In this document: piece by piece, positions 17,661 through 28,593 of the stretch
Position numbering within the stretch: the first letter of the stretch is position 1
Layout of the letters: each line of letters begins with the position of its first letter
Assembly: GCA_024636555.1 (NCBI GenBank)
Contig: JAGXGW010000021.1
Location: forward strand, 59,103 to 123,102
Direction of reading: 5' to 3'
Source: Paracoccaceae bacterium
GTDB taxonomy: Bacteria; Pseudomonadota; Alphaproteobacteria; Rhodobacterales; Rhodobacteraceae
DNA: 64,000 nt
Made by a program: the position numbers and the translations under genes
Notes under the pieces: model-generated
The model's database searches: none
Told to the model about the DNA's origin: nothing
What the model saw: the letters and a program-made list of their open reading frames with translations, nothing else

Positions 17661-20458
17661 ATCTCTTCCTCTTCTGCGGATCGCAACACGGCGGTGATCG
17701 CCGCGTCGGCCCGTGCGGCCACCTCGACCAGTGCGGCCTCCAGCGCCTCGATTGTGTCCTGCCCCGTCTCGCGCAGCAGCATCCGGCAGCCTCCCTCGCC
17801 GATCCGCGCCGGATCGAGAGGTCGTTCGCTAAGCAGTTTCGAGACAAGCTGCAAGCGCCAGAACAGCAGGTAAGCCTCGCTCAGCGCGGCACCTGTGGCC
17901 GCGTCGAGCCAGCCGCAAGCCATGCCCGCCTCCAGCCCGTCGCGCGCGCCGCGGTCAAGACTGGCCGCCATCAGGCTGCCCGCCTGCGCGACAAGCTCCA
18001 CATCCTGCAAGCGTCCGGCCCCCAGCTTGGCGTCCCACGGGCCCTCGGCAGGTTTCGCCGCCGCGATCCGTTCGCGCATGGCCGCGACGTCATGGACGAT
18101 CTTTGCGCGTGGATGTCCGCGTGCCAGCACAGCCGCGCGCACCGACTCGACATCCTGCGCCACCGCGGCCTCTCCGGCCACGGGGCGGGCGCGGGTCAGG
18201 GCCAGATGCTCCCAGACCCATGCCTCGTTCATCTGGTAATCGCGGAAACTGGTCAGGCTGGTCGCCACAGGGCCTTGCGTGCCCGAAGGGCGCAGCCGCA
18301 TGTCGACCTCGTAGAGCTTGCCTTCGGACATGGGGGCCGTCACCGCCGTAACCATCGCCTGCGTCAGCCGCGCATAATAGGGACGCGCCGCCAGCGGGCG
18401 ACGCCCTTCGGACATCTCGACCCCATCGGCATCATAGATGACGATCAAGTCCAAATCAGAGGTCGCATTCAGCCGCCCTGCCCCCAGCGAACCCATCCCC
18501 AGCACCATCGCGCCGCGTCCCGGCGCAGGGCCGTGCTTGGCCGCGAATTGCGCCACCACCACAGGCCAGAGCGCGCGCAGCGCAGCCTCGGCCAGATCGG
18601 CATATTGCGGGCCGGCCTTGTCGGCATCGATCAGCCCGCGCAGATGGTGCACACCGATGCGGAAGTGCCATTCCTTGGCCCAGCGGCGCGCCGTATCCAG
18701 CTTGCGCTCGTAATCGGCCTCCGCCTCCAAAAGCGCGGACAACTCGTCGCGCAATGCCGCCATCCCCGGCCATGGCGCGAAGAATCCGCCGCCGATCACG
18801 GCATCGAAAACACCGGAATTGCGCGACAGGTGATGCGCCAGCGCGGGCGAACTGCCCACGATATCCACCAGCAGGTCGATCAGTTGCGGGTTCACATCGA
18901 ACAGCGAGAAAAGCTGCACCCCCGCAGGCAGACCCGACAGGAACCCGTCGAAGGCCAACAAAGCCTCTGACGGATTGGCCGTGCGCGCCAGACGCGACAG
19001 GATCTCGGGGCGCAGGCGCTCGAAGATCTCCACCGCACGGTCCGAGCGCAGGGCCGGATAGCTGCGCCAGCGGCTGGTGATTTCCGTGTCGAAACTCTCG
19101 GCCACCTCGGCGGGCAGATCACAGACAGAGCTGATGCCGCTGCCGGCAAAGAAGCCTTCGGTCAGCTCGTGCACCTCGGTCAGCCGCGCCTTGAGATCCT
19201 GCTCCAGCGTGGCCTGTTCCACGCCCATGAACGCGGCCAGCCGGGCAAAGCCCTCGGCGCTACGCGGCAGGCTGTGGGTCTGCGCGTCGTTGATCATCTG
19301 CAAGCGGTGCTCGACCTCGCGATGGGCGCGGTAATGATCGGTGAGCGTCTGCGCCACGTCCCTTGGGATCCAGTCTTTCCGCGCCAGCACCGACAGCCCC
19401 GCCACCGTGCCGCGTACCCGCAGATCGGGATCGCGCCCGCCTGCGATGATCTGGCGGGTCTGGGTGAAGAACTCGATCTCGCGGATGCCGCCGCGCCCCA
19501 GCTTCATATTGTGCTCGGCCAGTTCGACCGGACCGCCCAGCCCCTTGTGGGCGCGAATCCGCAGGCGCATGTCATGGGCATCCTGAATGGCGGCGAAATC
19601 CAGATGCTTGCGCCAGACAAAGGGGCGCAGGATCTTGAGAAACTTTTCGCCCGCCGCCAGATCGCCCGCCGCAGGGCGCGCCTTGATATAGGCGGCGCGC
19701 TCCCATGTGCGGCCAAGGCTTTCGTAATAACGCTCTGCCGCCTCCATCGACATGCACACAGGTGTCACCGCCGGATCGGGGCGCAGCCGCAAATCGGTGC
19801 GGAAAACATAACCCTCGGCGGTGTTGTCGTTGAGCATGGCCGACATTTTCCGCGTGGCGCGGATCAGCGAGGCGCGGGCCTCGTGGTAATCGTCAGGGTC
19901 AAAGCGGGCCTCGTCGAACAGGCAGATCAGGTCGATATCGGAGGAATAGTTCAGCTCGAACGCGCCCATCTTGCCCATCGCCAGCGCCACCGTGCCGCCG
20001 CCCGTCTCGGCATCCGCCTCGACCGCACCGGGCAGCTTGCCGCGTTTGATCTCCGCAGCGACGGCGGCGCGCAGGGCAAGCTGGCAGGCCAGATCGGCAA
20101 AGCGGGTCAGCGCGCCTGTCACCTCCTCCAGCGGCCATGCGCCCGACAGATCGGCCAGCGCGGTCAGCAGCGCCACGCGGCGCTTGCCCTGACGCAGGGC
20201 ATTGGCCAGCGCATCGGGGGCGGTTTCGGCCAGATCATGGTGGAGCGTTTCAAGCGCGGCTTCGGGATCATCGAGCGCGGGCAGGATCCACGCCGCCTCC
20301 TTCTCGATCAGCGATCTGAGATAGGGGCTGCATCCGCCCGTCCCCTCGATCAGGCGGGCGATATCGCCCTGCGCATCCGGCACGGCGGCACGGGCCTCGG
20401 CCCCGCGGTCGGGATCGAAGGCACGTGGCAGGCGGGTCAGACGGGATGCGATGGACAT
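17657..20458 (-). CDS. glnE: Bifunctional glutamine synthetase adenylyltransferase/deadenylyltransferase
   Basis: 933 residues (E. coli GlnE 946). Two nucleotidyltransferase domains are visible: the N-terminal removal domain with MGKMGAFELNYSSDIDL and the C-terminal attachment domain with LGMGSLGAGRLNATSDLDL, each with the paired Asp residues. GlnE switches glutamine synthetase off and on under PII control. The ATG at 20458 is taken because an upstream TTG adds only eight poorly conserved residues; the ribosome site is weak at both. The next gene overlaps its stop by four bases. Confidence 0.94.
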   Translation of the reverse strand: MSIASRLTRLPRAFDPDRGAEARAAVPDAQGDIARLIEGTGGCSPYLRSLIEKEAAWILPALDDPEAALETLHHDLAETAPDALANALRQGKRRVALLTALADLSGAWPLEEVTGALTRFADLACQLALRAAVAAEIKRGKLPGAVEADAETGGGTVALAMGKMGAFELNYSSDIDLICLFDEARFDPDDYHEARASLIRATRKMSAMLNDNTAEGYVFRTDLRLRPDPAVTPVCMSMEAAERYYESLGRTWERAAYIKARPAAGDLAAGEKFLKILRPFVWRKHLDFAAIQDAHDMRLRIRAHKGLGGPVELAEHNMKLGRGGIREIEFFTQTRQIIAGGRDPDLRVRGTVAGLSVLARKDWIPRDVAQTLTDHYRAHREVEHRLQMINDAQTHSLPRSAEGFARLAAFMGVEQATLEQDLKARLTEVHELTEGFFAGSGISSVCDLPAEVAESFDTEITSRWRSYPALRSDRAVEIFERLRPEILSRLARTANPSEALLAFDGFLSGLPAGVQLFSLFDVNPQLIDLLVDIVGSSPALAHHLSRNSGVFDAVIGGGFFAPWPGMAALRDELSALLEAEADYERKLDTARRWAKEWHFRIGVHHLRGLIDADKAGPQYADLAEAALRALWPVVVAQFAAKHGPAPGRGAMVLGMGSLGAGRLNATSDLDLIVIYDADGVEMSEGRRPLAARPYYARLTQAMVTAVTAPMSEGKLYEVDMRLRPSGTQGPVATSLTSFRDYQMNEAWVWEHLALTRARPVAGEAAVAQDVESVRAAVLARGHPRAKIVHDVAAMRERIAAAKPAEGPWDAKLGAGRLQDVELVAQAGSLMAASLDRGARDGLEAGMACGWLDAATGAALSEAYLLFWRLQLVSKLLSERPLDPARIGEGGCRMLLRETGQDTIEALEAALVEVAARADAAITAVLRSAEEEEI

Positions 20459-20606
20459 GGCCGCACCATGGGCGCAGGCCAAGGTCTGGTCAATAGGCGG
20501 GCGCTGGCGCGGAACCGGTCTGGCGATGGTGTGCCAACGGTCTGGTCAAGCGGCCAAAGCACTGCGATTATGGCACAAATCATGCCGCGACGAAAAGGAA
20601 CACCGG

Positions 20607-21095
20607 ATGAGCAAGAGCATGGCCCGCGTGCGCCGCGCGCTGGAAGAGGCCGGGCTGGCCGTGGATATCCACGCTTTGGGCGAGGCGCGCACCACCGCAC
20701 AGGCCGCAGCCGTGGCAGGCTGCGCGCTTGACCAGATCGCCAAGTCGATCATCTTTGCGGGTGCCACCAGCGGCGATGCCATCCTGTTTCTGACCGCAGG
20801 CGGGAATCAGGTACAGACGCAGCGCGCCAGCACTCTGGCGGGCGAACCGCTCGGCAAGGCCGATGCGGCCCTGATCCGCGCGCAGACCGGCTTCGCCATC
20901 GGCGGTGTGGCCCCTCTCGGCCATCTGAACCCGATTCGCGCCTTTCTGGACCCGCGCCTGATGGAATTTGACGTGATCTGGGCCGCCGCCGGCACGCCGC
21001 ACCACATCTTTCCGATCGCGCCCGCCGATCTGCATCGTCTGACGCAAGCGCAGATCGCTGATTTCGTTTCGCTTTCCGGCCTCGCCCCGCATTAA
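20607..21095 (+). CDS. YbaK/EbsC-family aminoacyl-tRNA deacylase
   Basis: 162 residues of the YbaK/ProX fold, which hydrolyse mischarged aminoacyl-tRNA in trans. Family blocks: ARTTAQAAAVAGCALDQIAKSIIF (with the conserved Lys), NQVQTQRAS, GFAIGGVAPLGH and FDVIWAAAGTPHHIF. Which mischarged tRNA it edits is not predictable. AAAAGGAACACC precedes the ATG at 20607. It is divergent from glnE, 148 bases apart. Confidence 0.85.
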   Translation: MSKSMARVRRALEEAGLAVDIHALGEARTTAQAAAVAGCALDQIAKSIIFAGATSGDAILFLTAGGNQVQTQRASTLAGEPLGKADAALIRAQTGFAIGGVAPLGHLNPIRAFLDPRLMEFDVIWAAAGTPHHIFPIAPADLHRLTQAQIADFVSLSGLAPH

Positions 21096-21195
21096 TGTAA
21101 ATTTCTTTCACATTGCCTCTTGCAACGAAGGGCTCGCGTGCCGATCTTCTCAATGTGAAGACGGTTTACATCAATCCCTTGAAACGGAGAGTCCC

Positions 21196-21636
21196 ATGAA
21201 TACTGCCCTGCCCTATTCCACGTCATCCGCATCGGCCCATCCGATGGGTTGGCTGTCCCGTGCCGAAGCATGGCTCGATTCCAAAGGCAAAGGTGCCTGG
21301 ATCGCGGCGATGGTTCTCGGCTTCATCTTTTTCTGGCCGGTCGGGCTTGCCCTTCTTGCCTATATGATCTGGAGTAAACGCATGTTCCGCAAATCCTGCA
21401 GCAGCCGTTCGATGACCCGCCATGTGTCGACCGTGATGACATCTTCGGGCAACAGCGCCTTCGACAACTACAAGGCCGACACCCTGCGCCGCCTTGAGGA
21501 AGAACAGCACGGGTTCGAGGCATTCCTGCAGCGTCTGCGCGAAGCCAAGGACAAGGCCGAGTTCGACGACTTCATGGCCGACCGCGCCCGCGCCGCCAGT
21601 GCCGCCCCGCGCGACGATACATCCCGCGAGGCCTGA
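21196..21636 (+). CDS. DUF2852 protein
   Basis: 146 residues with a single membrane segment at about 35-56 (WIAAMVLGFIFFWPVGLALLAYMI), a basic flank (WSKRMFRKSCSSR) and a soluble C-terminal region with a helix (YKADTLRRLEEEQHGFEAFLQRLREAKDKAEFDDFMADR) of coiled-coil character. I recognise it as DUF2852, common in Rhodobacterales and of unknown role. ACGGAGAG lies before the ATG. A strong terminator follows, so it is probably monocistronic. Confidence 0.78.
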   Translation: MNTALPYSTSSASAHPMGWLSRAEAWLDSKGKGAWIAAMVLGFIFFWPVGLALLAYMIWSKRMFRKSCSSRSMTRHVSTVMTSSGNSAFDNYKADTLRRLEEEQHGFEAFLQRLREAKDKAEFDDFMADRARAASAAPRDDTSREA

Positions 21637-21650
21637 TCTTTGCAAAGACG

Positions 21651-21680
21651 CGTGCCGCAGGTTTAATCTGCGGCACGTTT
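21651..21680 (+). terminator. Rho-independent terminator
   Basis: Perfect 10-base stem CGTGCCGCAG / CTGCGGCACG, seven-base loop, short TTT tail; 15 bases after the DUF2852 stop. Confidence 0.75.
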
Positions 21681-21729
21681 GCCTATATTGCCACCGGAGC
21701 CTGCTCCGTTTGTCCAGCAAGAGTTGCCC

Positions 21730-22179
21730 ATGACTTATATGACATCCTTTCTGCCCGATCCGGTCACACAGCCCGAATTCTACGCCGATGTGCCTTTCAA
21801 GCGGCTTGTGGCGTGGCTGGTGGACACGTTGATCATCGTGGTTATCTGCCTTCTGATCCTGCCGTTCACGGCATTTACAGGCTTGTTCTTCTTTCCGGCG
21901 ATGGTGCTGGTGGTGGGCTTTGCCTACCGTGTCGTCACGCTGGCCAACCGCTCTGCGACATGGGGGATGCGGTTGATCGCACTGGAATTCCGGGATTCGG
22001 CGGGTGAGAGATTCGGGGCCGGAATGGCGGTGGCGCACACATTGGGGACCACGATCTCGTTCGCCATGCCGCTGTTGCAGGTCGGCTCGATCGTGATGAT
22101 GCTGGTCACCGCAAGGCGTCAGGGCTTGAGCGATCACCTGCTGGGCACGGTCGCGCTGAACCGCGCCGCCGCGCACTGA
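21730..22179 (+). CDS. RDD-family membrane protein
   Basis: 149 residues. The RDD signature is AWLVDTLIIV near the first membrane segment (R25 of FKRLVAWLVD and the aspartate), and further hydrophobic segments are FTGLFFFPAMVLVVGFAYRV and ISFAMPLLQVGSIVMMLV. The TWGMRLIAL motif after the second segment is characteristic. RDD proteins are poorly understood; some affect ion tolerance. The ATG at 21730 is the natural start. The last segment is followed by GLSDHLLGTVAL, a typical RDD end. Confidence 0.82.
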   Translation: MTYMTSFLPDPVTQPEFYADVPFKRLVAWLVDTLIIVVICLLILPFTAFTGLFFFPAMVLVVGFAYRVVTLANRSATWGMRLIALEFRDSAGERFGAGMAVAHTLGTTISFAMPLLQVGSIVMMLVTARRQGLSDHLLGTVALNRAAAH

Positions 22180-22187
22180 GGCAATGG

Positions 22188-22215
22188 ACCGCGCGCCGTA
22201 TTAACGCGGTTTTTA
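22188..22215 (+). terminator. Rho-independent terminator after the RDD gene
   Basis: Stem ACCGCG / CGCGGT with an 11-base loop followed by TTTTT, nine bases after the RDD gene stop. Confidence 0.65.
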
Positions 22216-22278
22216 TTCCACTCTTGGCGGATGAAGTCTTGGTTGCTATCGTCGCTCTAAACTGCACCGAAGGTACCC

Positions 22279-23100
22279 ATGCGCCACACCCTACCCATCG
22301 CACCGCAATTCTATGTGACGGCTCCGCAACCCTGCCCCTATCTGGATGGCCGGATGGAACGCAAGCTGTTCACCGCGCTACAAGGAGAGGGCGCGGAGCG
22401 TCTGAATGACAGCCTGTCAAAACAGGGCTTCCGCCGCTCGCAGAATGTGCTCTACCGTCCGTCCTGCGCCGATTGCGCGGCCTGCCTGTCCGCACGGATC
22501 AAAGTGGCGGATTTCGTGCCGTCGCGCAGCCAGAAGCGTACGCTGCGGCGCAACACGGAACTGGAGCGGCGCGCAACCAGCCCCTGGGCCTCGGAAGAAC
22601 AATATGATCTGTTCCGCCGCTATCTCGACAGCCGCCATGCCACAGGCGGGATGGCCGATATGGATGTGTTCGAATTCGCCGCGATGATCGAGGAAACGCC
22701 GATCCGTACCCGCGTGGTCGAATATCACGACAAGACCAGCCGCGATCTGGCGGCGGTGTGCCTGACCGATGTGCTCGATGACGGCGTCAGCATGGTCTAT
22801 TCCTTCTATCAGCCGGACCGGCCTGCCGACAGTCTGGGCACCTATATCATCCTCGACCATATCCGCATCGCGCAGGAGGCGGGCCTGCCTTACGTCTATC
22901 TGGGCTACTGGGTGCCGGGCAGCCCGAAGATGGGATACAAGGCCAAGTTCTCGGGGCTTGAGCTTTATGTGCGCGGCGCGTGGCAGAAGATGCGCGACGA
23001 AAACGCGTATTCGGCCGAAACCCATCCGCTGTCGACCGATCCGATCTCCGAACAGGTCGCCAACATCTCGCTGCCCGGCTCGGTTCCGGCGCGCTCCTGA
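22279..23100 (+). CDS. bpt: Aspartate/glutamate leucyltransferase
   Basis: 273 residues. Bpt transfers leucine from Leu-tRNA to N-terminal Asp or Glu, marking proteins for ClpS/ClpAP (bacterial N-end rule). The N-terminal ATE domain has CPYL and the Cys-rich block [16 protein letters not shown]; the C-terminal domain has [22 protein letters not shown] and [20 protein letters not shown], both strongly conserved. GAAGGTACCC precedes the ATG. Bacterial members of this family are Bpt rather than arginyltransferase Ate1; that distinction is family knowledge, not visible here. Confidence 0.93.
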   Translation: MRHTLPIAPQFYVTAPQPCPYLDGRMERKLFTALQGEGAERLNDSLSKQGFRRSQNVLYRPSCADCAACLSARIKVADFVPSRSQKRTLRRNTELERRATSPWASEEQYDLFRRYLDSRHATGGMADMDVFEFAAMIEETPIRTRVVEYHDKTSRDLAAVCLTDVLDDGVSMVYSFYQPDRPADSLGTYIILDHIRIAQEAGLPYVYLGYWVPGSPKMGYKAKFSGLELYVRGAWQKMRDENAYSAETHPLSTDPISEQVANISLPGSVPARS

Positions 23101-23294
23101 CAGCTATTGCCCCCCTGTCCAACGCCGGACTGACACCGGTCCAACGCCGCAGGCCTCGCCGCGCGGCGCAGATTCAGGCCGCGCGGGCCACAAAAAGCCG
23201 CTTTGAATTTGCTTTCTGACTTTTCAAGAACCCAAAACGAAATAAAAATACAAAAATTATACCCCCTGCGACATTAAATGCACCCAAAAGGCGG

Positions 23295-23323
23295 TTGACG
23301 CTGCCGTGCAGCACTCATAATGT
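23295..23323 (+). promoter_or_regulatory. Putative sigma-70 promoter of the ilv leader
   Basis: TTGACG (23295-23300) and either CATAAT (23316-23321, 15-base spacer) or TAATGT (23318-23323, 17-base spacer), shortly upstream of the leader-peptide frame. Both hexamers are close to consensus. Confidence 0.6.
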
Positions 23324-23351
23324 CTCGCCACGTATAAGGAGCCCCCAGGCT

Positions 23352-23399
23352 ATGACACCACTAGTGATCATCGTAAGGAAATGGCGCATGGGCCGGTAA
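23352..23399 (+). CDS. ilv operon leader peptide
   Basis: A 15-residue frame, MTPLVIIVRKWRMGR, preceded by AAGGAG. Five of its first eight residues are branched-chain amino acids (Leu-Val-Ile-Ile-Val), exactly what an attenuation sensor for acetolactate synthase should contain. It ends inside the attenuator structures described in the next entry and lies 117 bases before ilvB. No such frame could be picked up by length alone, but its content and position make it convincing. Confidence 0.85.
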   Translation: MTPLVIIVRKWRMGR

Positions 23400-23451
23400 C
23401 GGACACCCAAAAGGTACCCCATGCGCCCCCGACAAAATCGGGGGCTTTTTT
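23383..23451 (+). promoter_or_regulatory. Transcription attenuator of ilvBH
   Basis: Two mutually exclusive hairpins. The antiterminator pairs GGCGCATGGG (23383-23392, the end of the leader frame) with CCCATGCGCC (23418-23427). The terminator pairs GCCCCCGA (23425-23432) with TCGGGGGC (23438-23445), followed by six Ts. The shared segment 23425-23427 and the leader ribosome covering 23383-23392 when it reaches the stop codon give the classical logic: stalling at Val/Ile codons frees the antiterminator and lets ilvB be transcribed. Confidence 0.85.
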
Positions 23452-23516
23452 ATGCGACAGACGACTTAAGACGACAGACGACCCCAGATGCATGACGCGA
23501 CAACGGAGCAAAGCAC

Positions 23517-25271
<1,755 letters not shown>

Positions 25272-25274
25272 CGC

Positions 25275-25321
25275 AAAATTCCTCAAAAGGAATTTTCAAA
25301 AGAGTTTTCGGGAAAACTCTT
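25275..25321 (+). repeat. Two tandem hairpins between ilvB and ilvH
   Basis: Hairpin 1 pairs AAAATTCC (25275-25282) with GGAATTTT (25289-25296); hairpin 2 pairs AAGAGTTTTC (25300-25309) with GAAAACTCTT (25312-25321). They fill the intercistronic gap and end at the TGGAG ribosome site of a possible ilvH start at 25329. They could stabilise the upstream message or set the IlvB:IlvH ratio. Confidence 0.6.
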
Positions 25322-25352
25322 GGAGCACATGACGCAAGCGAAGGAAACAAAG

Positions 25353-25919
25353 ATGTCCGCACTACAGATCAAGAAGGGCTCGACCAAGCATTCGGCCTAT
25401 AACCTGCGCTCGACATTCTCGGATGTGGAGGAGCGCCACACGCTGGCGGTGATCGTCGATAACGAGGCCGGTGTACTGGCCCGCGTCATCGGTCTGTTTT
25501 CGGGGCGCGGCTACAATATCGAAAGCCTGACCGTGGCCGAGATCGACCATACCGGCCATCTGAGCCGCATCACCATCGTCACCACCGGTACGCCGCAGGT
25601 GATCGAGCAGATCAAGGCGCAGCTGGGCCGGATCATTCCGGTGCATCAGGTCAATGATCTGACGGTCGAAGGGCCATCGGTCGAACGGGAGCTGGCCTTG
25701 TTCAAGGTCGAGGGGACCGGCGACAAACGGGTGGAGGCCCTGCGGCTGGCCGATATTTTCCGTGCCAATGTTGTGGACAGCACCTTGGGCAGTTTCGTCT
25801 TCGAGATCACCGGCGCGCCCGAGAAAATCGACGCCTTTGCCGAGTTGATGCGCCCTTTGGGATTGCTGGAAGTGGCCCGCACGGGTGTGGCGGCACTGGC
25901 GCGCGGGGCGGCGGCCTGA
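25353..25919 (+). CDS. ilvH: Acetolactate synthase, small (regulatory) subunit
   Basis: 188 residues. An N-terminal ACT domain (TLAVIVDNEAGVLARVIGLFSGRGYNIESLTV) binds the feedback inhibitor valine, and the C-terminal domain (ERELALFKVE, ALRLADIFRANVVD) activates the catalytic subunit. The start at 25353 has AAGGAAA upstream and a typical length; an ATG at 25329 with TGGAGC is also possible and would add eight residues. It is the last gene of the attenuated ilv transcript. Confidence 0.94.
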   Translation: MSALQIKKGSTKHSAYNLRSTFSDVEERHTLAVIVDNEAGVLARVIGLFSGRGYNIESLTVAEIDHTGHLSRITIVTTGTPQVIEQIKAQLGRIIPVHQVNDLTVEGPSVERELALFKVEGTGDKRVEALRLADIFRANVVDSTLGSFVFEITGAPEKIDAFAELMRPLGLLEVARTGVAALARGAAA

Positions 25920-25943
25920 TCAAAGGGTGAGCCGAAAGCGAAA

Positions 25944-26064
25944 GGCGCCCCGCCCGGAACAGCCGCGCAGCGGCCCGGGCATCGCACGGCAGCCCCCCGG
26001 CCGGGCGATTGGCTACCGCAAGTGCCACGGCCAGAGGCTGGATGTTGTTGCACGATAAACTGCC
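25944..26064 (-). repeat. Dispersed intergenic repeat, copy A
   Basis: About 121 bases, reading on the minus strand from GGCAGTTTATCG to a GGCTGTTCCGGGCGGGG end. It matches copy B (33991-34112) at roughly nine of ten positions and shares its ends with copy C (49521-49710). It occupies most of the 310-base gap between the convergent ilvH and DUF2189 genes. The rest of that gap holds only the terminator at 26184. Confidence 0.85.
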
Positions 26065-26183
26065 GGATTGATCCGTAGGATCGCCCGACCGCGGTCCTGT
26101 GATGCCCTCTGTCCCGTTAATACGAAAACGTCCACTCACGGCTAGAAGCAGACCTTCCCTGCCGCACCTACAACACATCTGGT

Positions 26184-26215
26184 AAGGCGCCCGGATATTT
26201 CCGTGCGCCTTTTTT
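26184..26215 (+). terminator. Rho-independent terminator, probably of ilvBH
   Basis: Stem AAGGCGCCCGG / CCGTGCGCCTT with one mismatch and a six-T tail, in + orientation, 265 bases after ilvH. If used, the dispersed repeat (copy A) is part of the ilvBH 3' untranslated region. Confidence 0.75.
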
Positions 26216-26229
26216 CATGCCTGCTCTGC

Positions 26230-27006
26230 CTAGGTCTGGCCTGCCGTGACCAGCCGGTACAGATGCCACGTGGCATGCCCCAGCAGCGGCAGCACCACAA
26301 ACAGCCCCATGAACCACGGCACCAGTGCGGCAAAGGTCAGTCCCGCGATCAGCGCGGCCCATGCCAGCATCGGCACCGGATTGGCCAGCACAAGCTGGAA
26401 ACTGGTGATCATCGCTGTCACGAAATCCACATCGCGGTCCAGCAGGAGCGGCAGGGTAATGACCGTGATCATGTAGAGGATCAGCGCGAAGGCGCCGCCG
26501 ACAAGCGTGCCGACCGCCAGCATCGCGAGGCCGTTGGCTGTCAGGAACACCTCGTAGGAGGTGGAGATATTGGTCATCTGCGACAGCCCCAGAAACAGGG
26601 CAAAGATCATATGCGCCAGCGAGAACCAGAACAAAAAGATCATGATGATAATCGCACAGATCGAGGGCAGTTGCCGCCGCGATTGCCGGAATACCACGGC
26701 CAGTATCTCGGACACCACCAGCGGCCGTCCCTGTTCCAGCCTGCGACTGACCTCGTAGAGACCAACAGCGGCGAACGGGCCGACCAGCGGAAAGCCGATG
26801 GCGGCGAAGACCAGCCAGTAGGTCTGGCCGGTCCGCAAGGTCAGTGCGGCAAGGATCAGGCCCAGCCCCACATAGACGGCTGCGAAAAACAGCCCATAGC
26901 CCGGCGCGCGGCGCATATCTGCCCAGCCGCGCCGCAGCGCCTCGGCCAGATGCGTCATACTGACCGGGCCGATCGGCGGCAAGCCTTCCTTCGGAATATC
27001 CGACAT
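26230..27006 (-). CDS. DUF2189 membrane protein
   Basis: 258 residues with about six hydrophobic segments (for example [62 protein letters not shown]). The [20 protein letters not shown] and [16 protein letters not shown] blocks are characteristic of DUF2189, an integral membrane family sometimes noted near cytochrome c oxidase genes; its role is unknown. The ATG has GGGGAGGGAGC upstream, a strong ribosome site. No close operon partner; the amidase gene starts 1.5 kb upstream on the same strand and ends 69 bases away. Confidence 0.82.
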   Translation of the reverse strand: MSDIPKEGLPPIGPVSMTHLAEALRRGWADMRRAPGYGLFFAAVYVGLGLILAALTLRTGQTYWLVFAAIGFPLVGPFAAVGLYEVSRRLEQGRPLVVSEILAVVFRQSRRQLPSICAIIIMIFLFWFSLAHMIFALFLGLSQMTNISTSYEVFLTANGLAMLAVGTLVGGAFALILYMITVITLPLLLDRDVDFVTAMITSFQLVLANPVPMLAWAALIAGLTFAALVPWFMGLFVVLPLLGHATWHLYRLVTAGQT

Positions 27007-27075
27007 GCTCCCTCCCCGTCACATTCAGAATATGGCTTATGAAAGCCGCAAAGACGGATAAAAGCAAGTCCTACA

Positions 27076-28500
27076 TCAGGCGGGCCGCTGCCGGTTAGGC
27101 CAGTCGGTGGCGCGGTGCCAGCTTTGCGCCAGTTGCAACAGCGCCGCATCATCACCGTGGCGTCCGAAGATTTGCATCCCCATCGGCAGGCCAGCACCCG
27201 CGCCTCCCGGCGTGCCAAAACCTGCGGGAAGGCTGATCGCGGGCAGCCCGATCAGGCTGACGGGCACCACAACTTCCATCCAGCGGTGATAGGTATCCAT
27301 CTGCCGGCCCGCAATCTCCTTGGGCCAGTCCCAATCGACAGGGAAAGGCCAAAGCTGCGCCGAAGGCAGCACCAGCGCGTCATAGGTGTCGAAAAGATCG
27401 GACGCCGCCGCATACCACTGCGAGCGGATCACGCTGGCGCGCTGGATCTGCATCGGCGTCAGCGCGCGGCCTGTCTCGATCTCCCAGATCGCCTCGGGTT
27501 TCAGCAGTTTGCGTTTCGCGGGATCGGCATAGAGCGGATCGAGCCGTCCGGCATTGGCAAAGGCGCGCAGGGTCACCCAGCTTTCCCACAGTTCGGCGGC
27601 GCTGAACGGCGCGTCCACCGCCTCGACGATGCAACCCAGATCGGCGAAGCCTTTGACGGCGCCTTCGACAAGGTCCAGCACCCCTGCTTCCATCGCATAG
27701 GCGCCGCCCCAGTCGCCCAGCCAGCCGATGCGGCGGCCCTTCACCTCCGTGTCGATCCCGTCAAGGAAGGTGGCGGGCGGCAGGCCGAAGGGCACGCGGG
27801 GGTTGGGGCCGGATTGCACTTCCAGCAATGCTGCCATGTCACGCGGGCTGCGCGCCATCGGGCCGAGGGTGGCGAGCGGATGCAAATAGGTGTCGCCCAC
27901 CGGATCGGCAGGGATACGCCCCCAGCTTGGCCGCATCCCGTAGACATTGCACCAGCCTGCCGGATTGCGGAGCGAGCCCATCATGTCCGAGCCATCCGTG
28001 ACCGCCAGCATCCGTGCCGCCAGCGCCGCCGCCGCCCCGCCTGAGGAGCCGCCGACCGTGCGGCTGGCATCATAGGGGTTGCGGGTCGCGCCATGAACGG
28101 GGTTGAACGTGTGGCTGCCCAGCCCGAATTCGGGCGTGTTGGTCTTGCCGATGAACAGCCCGCCTGCCGCGCGCATGCGGGCGACCATGCCGCAATCGGC
28201 CTTGGGAATGAAATCGGCAAAAGCGGGAGAGCCCATCGAGGTGGGAATGCCCGCGACATCGGCCAGATCCTTGACCGCCAGCGGGATGCCATGCAGCCAG
28301 CCCTGACGCGGAGCATTGTCGGCGGCCTGCGCCTCGGCCAGCAGTGCGTCGGGATCGCGCAGACTGACGATGGCGTAGATATCGCCGTTGACGGCGCTGA
28401 TCCGGTCCAGCGTGGCCTGCATCAACTCGACCGCGCTGATCTCGCGCGCCTTCAGCATGGCGGACAGGTCTACGGCGTCACGGTTCGTCAGATCAGTCAT
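27076..28500 (-). CDS. Amidase (amidase signature family)
   Basis: 474 residues. The Ser-cisSer-Lys triad region is visible: Lys in GIPLAVKDLADVAG, the Gly/Ser stretch TVGGSSGGAAAALAARM, and TDGSDMMGSLRNPAG holding the nucleophile serine (usual form GSDTGGSIRxPA; here MMGSLR). Such enzymes hydrolyse diverse amides; the GatA-type partners GatB/GatC are not here, so this is a metabolic amidase of unknown substrate. Of two ATGs (28506, 28500) the second has AAAGGGA at a proper distance. Confidence 0.87.
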   Translation of the reverse strand: MTDLTNRDAVDLSAMLKAREISAVELMQATLDRISAVNGDIYAIVSLRDPDALLAEAQAADNAPRQGWLHGIPLAVKDLADVAGIPTSMGSPAFADFIPKADCGMVARMRAAGGLFIGKTNTPEFGLGSHTFNPVHGATRNPYDASRTVGGSSGGAAAALAARMLAVTDGSDMMGSLRNPAGWCNVYGMRPSWGRIPADPVGDTYLHPLATLGPMARSPRDMAALLEVQSGPNPRVPFGLPPATFLDGIDTEVKGRRIGWLGDWGGAYAMEAGVLDLVEGAVKGFADLGCIVEAVDAPFSAAELWESWVTLRAFANAGRLDPLYADPAKRKLLKPEAIWEIETGRALTPMQIQRASVIRSQWYAAASDLFDTYDALVLPSAQLWPFPVDWDWPKEIAGRQMDTYHRWMEVVVPVSLIGLPAISLPAGFGTPGGAGAGLPMGMQIFGRHGDDAALLQLAQSWHRATDWPNRQRPA

Positions 28501-28521
28501 CGGCATTCCCTTTCACAGCAA

Positions 28522-28549
28522 GAAGGGCAGAGGTCACCCCCTGCCCTTC
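28522..28549 (-). terminator. Hairpin after prfB, likely terminator
   Basis: Perfect nine-base stem GAAGGGCAG / CTGCCCTTC with a 10-base loop, 45 bases after the prfB stop and just before the amidase start. The U-tract is short (TTG), so termination may be partial. Confidence 0.5.
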
Positions 28550-28593
28550 ACATGCTATTGAGGGCAGATAACGCCCGAAGGTTCAAGCGCGAT

